From contig NC_045139.1 in NCBI RefSeq assembly GCF_008831285.2, positions 10,628,704 to 10,692,703 on the forward strand: a stretch of 64,000 bases of DNA, written 5' to 3'. This document shows positions 58,221 to 64,000 of this stretch, one piece after another. How positions within the stretch are numbered: the stretch's first letter is position 1; every line of letters starts with the position of its first letter. A program made the translations under genes and the position numbers. The notes below the pieces were generated by a model. The model was given only the letters and a program-made list of their open reading frames with translations. It did not search any database and was not told the origin of the DNA. The stretch is from Nymphaea colorata. Lineage: Eukaryota; Streptophyta; Magnoliopsida; Nymphaeales; Nymphaeaceae.

Positions 58221-59842
58221 GATCGCCAAGAGGTACGTGCTTCCCACCTCTGCAATGTAACGGTCAAAATCTTTGAGTTTTATGATTTTGGTCCGCGCCT
58301 CAGCCGGCAGCTGTTGCCAGAGAAGGGCAGTTCCCCATTTATTCGCGTGTCGCCTCGTCCTGCCTCAAAGACGACCGCAGCTGCCAATCGCTCTTGGACT
58401 TCCGGCCCCATTCCGCTCTTCTCGGGCTGGCAGTGCCCATCCCATTCTGATCTAATAAAATTTATTTGCAAGTATCGAAGATTAAAACGTTTTTTATCTT
58501 TAGAAAATTAGAAACCTATGTCTTTCATGTTTGACGTTCAAAAAAAGAAAAAAGAAATGCAGAGTTGGTCGCAACAACTTACACTAAATAATTTGCGTTT
58601 TGGTTTGACTCTATTACAACATAAATCTAATAATTTTTTTGTGGTAGAATCGACAGAATTGACTACAGTTCATCAATGATTTCTAGCTGAATCTATTCAC
58701 ATAAGACCAAACAGTAGCATGAAATAAAAAGACTTTTAAGGCGAGGCCAACTTGTTTCTGGTTGATGGAAATTGATTGTTTTAAGATCTGTGTGAAAAAT
58801 GAATCACCTCATGTGTCGGCGCATGAACAGTTCTGATCCAGATAATTTGAACACATCCAATGTCAGATTCGGTTGAACTCAATACAGTTAAAGAACCAAC
58901 AACATCCCATAACTCTTTTTTGGATCCCTATTCAGAAGCCGGCTTTAATAACACTGCGGAATCATCTCTGGCTCTCGAAAAGACTCCAAAAAGTATCCGT
59001 GTCTTACTATAAGCGCAATAAGTCAGATCTGGTACGCAAAGTTTATCATTTTTTGCTGTATGCAAACCAATTTCGAGATCACAATTTTGCTGTTCATATT
59101 TCATCGCTAGTTGTAGTGCGGCTTTGTGAAGAACCAGTAAAGAGTTTTCTTGTGATCATTAGAACAAATTAATGACGTAAATGTATTTTTGAAAAGAGAA
59201 AGAGACGTATTGTCTCTGAGAGTCTGATACAACATGATACAGCTCGATTCTTTGTCTCATTTTGCAGAACGATTCAACTTCGCTATTGATATTGACGGCC
59301 TTTACACTGGGTAGTCTCGACGATTGTGTTGCCAGACACTTGCAATCTTGGCCATGGGGACACTCCAACCCCACCACCAACAGCTCCACCCTCCAATCAC
59401 ATGTCGTTGGTGAGTGATTCCATTTAACCTCTCTTCCCCATTCTCCATTTCTCATTGATACCAATCAAACAAAAGTCACTCGGGAAACTTCACTCAAGTA
59501 ATAAAAGATCGAACTCCCACATTCCACAAAGCTGCTTTCTCGAAGACTTGTCTATTTTTTGTTTCTTTTCCTTTTGTTGTCTCCCATGCCAACAAATTTT
59601 CCATCTCGCTCTCTCTCTCTAGGGTTGTTTTCACCTCTGCCATTAATTTGCCCATAATTTCTTCACGAGCATCGCCTCATTTCCCCTGAAGTTCTTTCTA
59701 ATCACATTCCTCAAACGGCCACAAAGTCCCATCCTTGCATTCTCACGAACAAACTAGATCGCCCATGGCTTAGGAGAGACATCTGAGTTCGTGGAGTAGA
59801 GAAAAGAAGAAGTGTGTTCTCTCCATTTGGTGGAATTCGCCG

Positions 59843-62800
59843 ATGGGTGTCCACGGGTGGTGTTTCTGTGCCGGCGGTGGGAAGTCGGAGAAGATGAAGG
59901 GGAGCATCTTTGGCAGCAAAGGTCCGGCAATGGCGAGTGTGTGCGGGGGAACGGGGTTCTTAATTCACAGAGCTCTGCTGCTGACTACACACACCAATCT
60001 TCCGTCGGTTTCTGCCGCCGAAGGCGTCGAGATCCGGCTGCACTGCCAGACTGCGGCTAAGTTGATGCCTCACAGGTTGGTTCACTAGAGTCTCACTCCA
60101 TTTTGTTTTTCCTTTTCCTCCTTTTCTACATGTTGGTTTTTGTTCATTGGTGTGGCGGTTTTCAAAGGCAACCAAAATTGATGATATCGTTAAGTGGGTG
60201 TAGGTTTTTGGAACAAATGGGATATTGAATCTGGTAGCAAGTCGTCCAACCAAATGAATGTCTAGTTGGGTTTGATTATGTGACTTGTCCTGTTCAGGAT
60301 CTGATAGAATAGGAGTGGTTGTCGTTTCCTTCGTTCTTTTTCAGAGTGCCATGATTGTTTGAAGACAATCCAAGTGCAGTTCGGCAGCATACAGAAACAG
60401 TGGCTGGATCTTCGCACCAATGTTTTTGTGCCTTCTTTCTTTGGTCTTCTTTTATTTTTGTCATAGAAGAACTTAGATTTGCACTTTTGGACGATCGTGC
60501 AGAGTATAACGGCCTCGCGAGAAAGATAGACATGTGACAGTGCCTGCTTGTAGACCAAGTAGTTTTCCCCTTATACATTAATGCTTCCCCCTTTGAGGGA
60601 CTGAGGTTGTAAAGGGTGGTGGTTCAATTGATTCTTTTCAAATTGAGAAAATATATCGACTTTAGTTCCTTGAAAGGATCCTTCTGGTAACCAGTTCACA
60701 ATACATGCAAATCGCCAAATTTTATTGTACAAAAAGTTCTTGAATATAAGTTGGTGCCGATCTTCTATTTCCATGTGAAAACATTTCTTCAGCTTGGTAT
60801 TTTGCTAGATTTGTTGAGAAGGAAAGGAAAAAGCAAATTCTGAGGATTATTTCTTTCCGTCTAAGTTGGTCTGTTGGGATTAATAGGCAAGTTTGATCTT
60901 AGTTGATAGCCAAAGAATCAGGAATATTAGAAATCTTTTACAGGAAGAGAAAACTTATTCGAAGAAAATCTCAGTGATAGCACTGTGGCAATGCAGTATG
61001 AGCATGCATGAAGATTCCTATCTTTTGACACTCTAAATTTGTAATCCTTATATTCTCGACTTTTCCAGGTCTGCAATCTAAATGCTGGACAGCTGATCTC
61101 GTTTTAAATTTTTAATTGAGGAGACTAAAAATCCTGTTATCATCAGTTACTGCATATAGATGCATTCAGCTATATGTCAAAAACATTCAGATACATTCCG
61201 GTTTATTTGGATTCAATTCTGACATTTTAGATTGATTTTCATCACAACTTTTATTAGGTTGTCCATTTGTCAAAATGACCTTATAAAATTCTCTCAAGTC
61301 TCAAGCACCTGCATCTGTGTTTTGAGGGAGGGAAACAGAAGTGCTTGACCAGAACTGCAGCCAACATTTTAATGCCAATTTGCCACTAGGGAAGCTTGAA
61401 AAAGTTCTTGGGCAGTGATACCATTATTTATTTGAAGACGAAAGGTTTGGTATTATATTCTTTCTTAAATCCCTAAAATTTGTCATCCTCCAAGAGAGGC
61501 CTTGCCTCAGGCAAATGTGAATGTCCTACTTTAAAGAGTCTAGGAATAGTTCACTGTCCATAACCTTTTCTTTTCCTAAATATTGTGGCTTGCTTCACTT
61601 GTATTTTCCTGATATTTTTATGGCATTTCTATATCCTTATGCTCGAACTGTGACGGTGCAGATTTTTCATTACCAGTTCTGTTCTTGATTTGACTGTGGT
61701 TGGCTTCGACATTATGGAGTCTGATAACGTCAGCCAGGCCCAGCAACCTCACCCCTTGAAGGCGTGCTCCAATCCATGCCTTGACTTAGGCAACGTGGTC
61801 TACCTCTTAGGTCATACAGGTCAAAAGGAGTTAACAGTCGGTGATGGAAAAGTGGTGATTGCAACTGATAATCTCATAAAGGTATCTACTGATGGAGTGA
61901 CGTGGAGTCCAGGATCTGCAGGTTTTGATCTCCAGGGAAATTTAGCCTTTATGGTCTGTGATCCTATGAAGCTTGCTTCATCCCCCACCACTAAATCCTC
62001 ATCAACCACTTCATCATCCACATCTTCAAAGAAGGATCATCCAACACAATTTGGCATTCCTATCCCTATTATATGCCAGTGGTTGAAACAGCACTGGGAG
62101 GGAAGTTTGGATGAGTTAAGCAAACCCAAAATACCACTCATGCGCTTGATGTCCACAGGGCAGAAAAGTGAGCCTTCAAGTGCTTCCTTTACCCTCCGCA
62201 GAGTGTTTAAATCAACGGAAGAGGAAGATAATGATACTCTCTCTTCTCAAATCTGCTCTAGGCCTGTAAATGAACATGGATTGAGTGGGTCTGCTGCTTC
62301 ATCTGCTTTTATATGTCAAGAACCTCATATAAGTCATGAGCAGGGAATACCTACTCCAGAAATTTACGAGTCTCCAAAATTGACGGCATGCCCTCTTAGG
62401 AAGATGGAAAATCCTCAGGTGCACCTATTGGATATCAACTTCCCACCAATGAATTCCAAAGCTGTGATGCCACCGTTGGCAGTCAAAGAGACCACAGTGC
62501 CAGCAAACAGTTCTGGAGTATCGGGCAAAAGCCAACATGATAACGATGCACAGGAACTTGTATCGGATAATGGGTCAGCAGTAGCTGAAAACCCGCTGGC
62601 AGAGGCTATTTTGGATGTATCGGATGTAGAAGCAGGGGCTTCCAATGTAGAGTTTGCTGATGACACTCACAGTGAAGTTCAATCCAGTTCTCCTGTAGAG
62701 GTTTCGGCGCATCAGAATATAGACAGCAGATACCCAGTTGAATATAGCAGTGATAATGAGACAATGTATTCGGCTGAGACGAGGGAAAGCAGAAACTACA

Positions 62801-63093
62801 GCAGCCCAAGAGAGCAGAGGCTTCCACATGTTGGGAGGAGCCAGAGCTGTGTGAGCTATAGCCGGTGGGGCAACACTCGCAGAAATTCTATACCTGGACA
62901 GAAGCCAATGCTAGAGAAACAGCGGAGCCTGTTTACAGGGAGAAAAATGGGTTCACAGACTGCTACTTACAGGACTCATGATTACTTTAGCCCAACAGTT
63001 TCTTCAATCATGAAAAAGCGTAACAGTACTGAGCAGCAAGCAGTCAAACCCAGGCTGAGTGCCGTGCAGCTATCTCCAAGGTGGATGTTTTGA
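59843..63093 (+). CDS. Plant trypsin-fold (serine protease-like) family protein
   Basis: Two predicted exons, 59843-60075 and 61662-63093, joined in phase 2 (AG + A, Arg), give 554 residues. The start MGVHGWCFCAGGG follows an upstream in-frame-free leader and matches the family's usual beginning. The first 180 residues look like a trypsin-fold core with triad-like residues in the right order: His50 in LLLTTHTNLP, Asp87 in SSVLDLTVVGFD and Ser163 in WSPGSAGFD. Then FGIPIPIICQWLKQHW and IPTPEIYESPKL are blocks I associate with plant proteins annotated only as trypsin family. The rest is Ser-rich and probably disordered, ending LSAVQLSPRWMF. There is no signal peptide, so it is probably intracellular. 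Whether it is an active protease is not known: the usual GDSGG is replaced by PGSAG. The intron is 1586 bp and retention would stop after four codons. Confidence 0.87.
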
Positions 63094-64000
63094 ACAATGA
63101 TTTCCTGGGGCACCACATTCAAAGTCAAGCATAGTGTGCTTGCTGTATATCCTGAGAATGTCTTAATTATTTATGCTTATGCCTATTTATTTACCCTCTG
63201 TTAGTTAATCACCATTTTTGTAATTGCATATGTAGCACGTTCACTTCTTAAAGAATAATTTGTTTGAACAGTGCACATATGTTAATGAAATGAGATGAGC
63301 TTATGGCAGTTGAAATCAACAGCATCTTTGCTCGTCTCTTATACAAAATCTGTAATTTTTTAAAATGCTTCCTAAGGATTATGATTGCTGCATTATAAAT
63401 TTGGAGCACAGTTCTGCTGTATCTAGTTCAGACGTTGTGCCCATTCTAATATGATATAATGTGAATGATATGGTATTTGAACATGGGGTTTGCTGGCAGA
63501 CCCACATTACGGTTTTACTTGCATTATTTGTCCAAATTTAACTTTGTTTTTCCTTATCTGCATGCCTGAGCCAGCCAATTACTTGATCATGTATGAAGGG
63601 CACTTACCCTGGTACAATCTTCTTCTTAAGTGCCACGTTTTGTGCTCCTGGAAAGAGGAAGGAGACCCTGGTGCTAAAAAAAAGGTGGGCCTATGAAATG
63701 CACTTTTTCCATGTTCTGCTTTGAAGCGACTCCTGATGTAAGAGCCTGGTAGACACCTTTTCCTTATCTACTAAGAAAGCGTCTTCATCTTTTTGTCCTT
63801 GCAGAAGCATACTGCAAGGCATTGCACAGCAAACCTCTTCAACTTGCTGATTTTAAGCGACCTATCTGACCATGTATTCTAAGCCTCTTTGGTGAATTTT
63901 TTCAATTTGGAATTGTAACTCATTTATTTTTCATCAAGATCTTTCTGGTATTTTTCCATATAAAACATCTGTAACTGCAGTCAAGCAATTTAATGCAATT
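63094..64000 (+). other. 3' UTR and downstream flank of the trypsin-fold gene
   Basis: AT-rich non-coding sequence. AATGAAATG and AATAATTTG words at about 63250-63295 could serve as polyadenylation signals for the gene ending at 63093. No gene is visible to the end of the window. Confidence 0.5.

Larger units (their letters stand above)
56606..59842. other. Intergenic region between the Tim17-family and trypsin-fold genes
   Basis: The first few hundred bases are probably 3' UTR. A SINE-like head lies near 56723-56790 and a palindrome-core element at 58055-58220. The stretch 57170-57850 is very AT-rich. Short frames at about 58270-58510 (both strands) and 58870-59460 are not supported by any family or splice context. 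The last 250 bp before 59843 include CTCGCTCTCTCTCTCT (about 59607-59622) and look like a leader. Confidence 0.55.

Noticed and set aside
1-64000. Bacterial-type features (operons, CRISPR arrays, prophage) and rRNA genes
   Set aside because: The window is plainly plant nuclear DNA; no regularly spaced identical repeats with unique spacers, no rRNA signature and no clear retrotransposon polyprotein were seen.

Overview
This window is nuclear DNA from a flowering plant. Every recognisable gene has spliceosomal introns (GT-AG, plus one apparent GC-AG), the protein families are plant ones (DMP/DUF679, plant G3BP, a plant Tim17/22/23-family protein, a plant trypsin-fold family), 5' leaders are CT-rich, telo-box motifs (AAACCCTA) lie near several gene starts, and AT-rich gene-poor stretches are full of (TA)n/(GA)n microsatellites and small transposon remnants. 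Introns reach 3-6 kb. The lineage cannot be fixed from sequence reading alone. All exon models below come from splice-site and reading-phase reasoning; none is backed by transcript data.

Layout: (1) 1-3.66 kb, AT-rich intergenic DNA. (2) 3.67-13.5 kb, plus strand: gene for a lysine-rich nuclear-type protein with a 6-kb first intron and an internal array of nine 20-21 residue repeats. (3) 13.5-19.5 kb, intergenic with microsatellites and transposon ends. (4) 19.5-28.5 kb, plus: a 1307-residue RNA-binding protein combining a filamin repeat, a CCCH finger, an RRM and a long RS-rich tail. (5) 31.1-31.8 kb, plus: intronless GC-rich DMP membrane-protein gene. (6) 31.8-36.9 kb, intergenic with repeat fragments. 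(7) 36.9-40.5 kb, minus: nine-exon G3BP-like gene (NTF2 domain, RRM, RGG tail). (8) 40.5-47.4 kb, intergenic, with a 61-bp tandem duplication, a diverged tandem array and a MITE-like element. (9) 47.5-50.7 kb, minus: two-exon gene for a 48-residue microprotein, interrupted by a 3.1-kb intron. (10) 51.9-56.6 kb, plus: Tim17/22/23 family gene with a transposon-like element in its third intron. (11) 56.6-59.8 kb, intergenic. (12) 59.8-63.1 kb, plus: trypsin-fold protein of 554 residues, then probable 3' UTR and flank.

The genes do not form a pathway. Two of the seven (filamin/CCCH/RRM/RS protein and G3BP) are RNA-binding proteins, and the lysine-rich protein is probably nuclear; the rest are a membrane protein of the gamete/senescence-associated DMP family, a probable organelle membrane protein, a microprotein of unknown role and a trypsin-fold protein. 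The points most worth a second look are the repeat array in the lysine-rich protein, the two alternative in-frame splice routes (one using a GC donor) in the G3BP gene, the microprotein gene, the unusual domain architecture of the RS protein with a NAGNAG acceptor, and several recurring non-coding repeat families with palindromic cores. I found no evidence for a wholly new multi-gene system.
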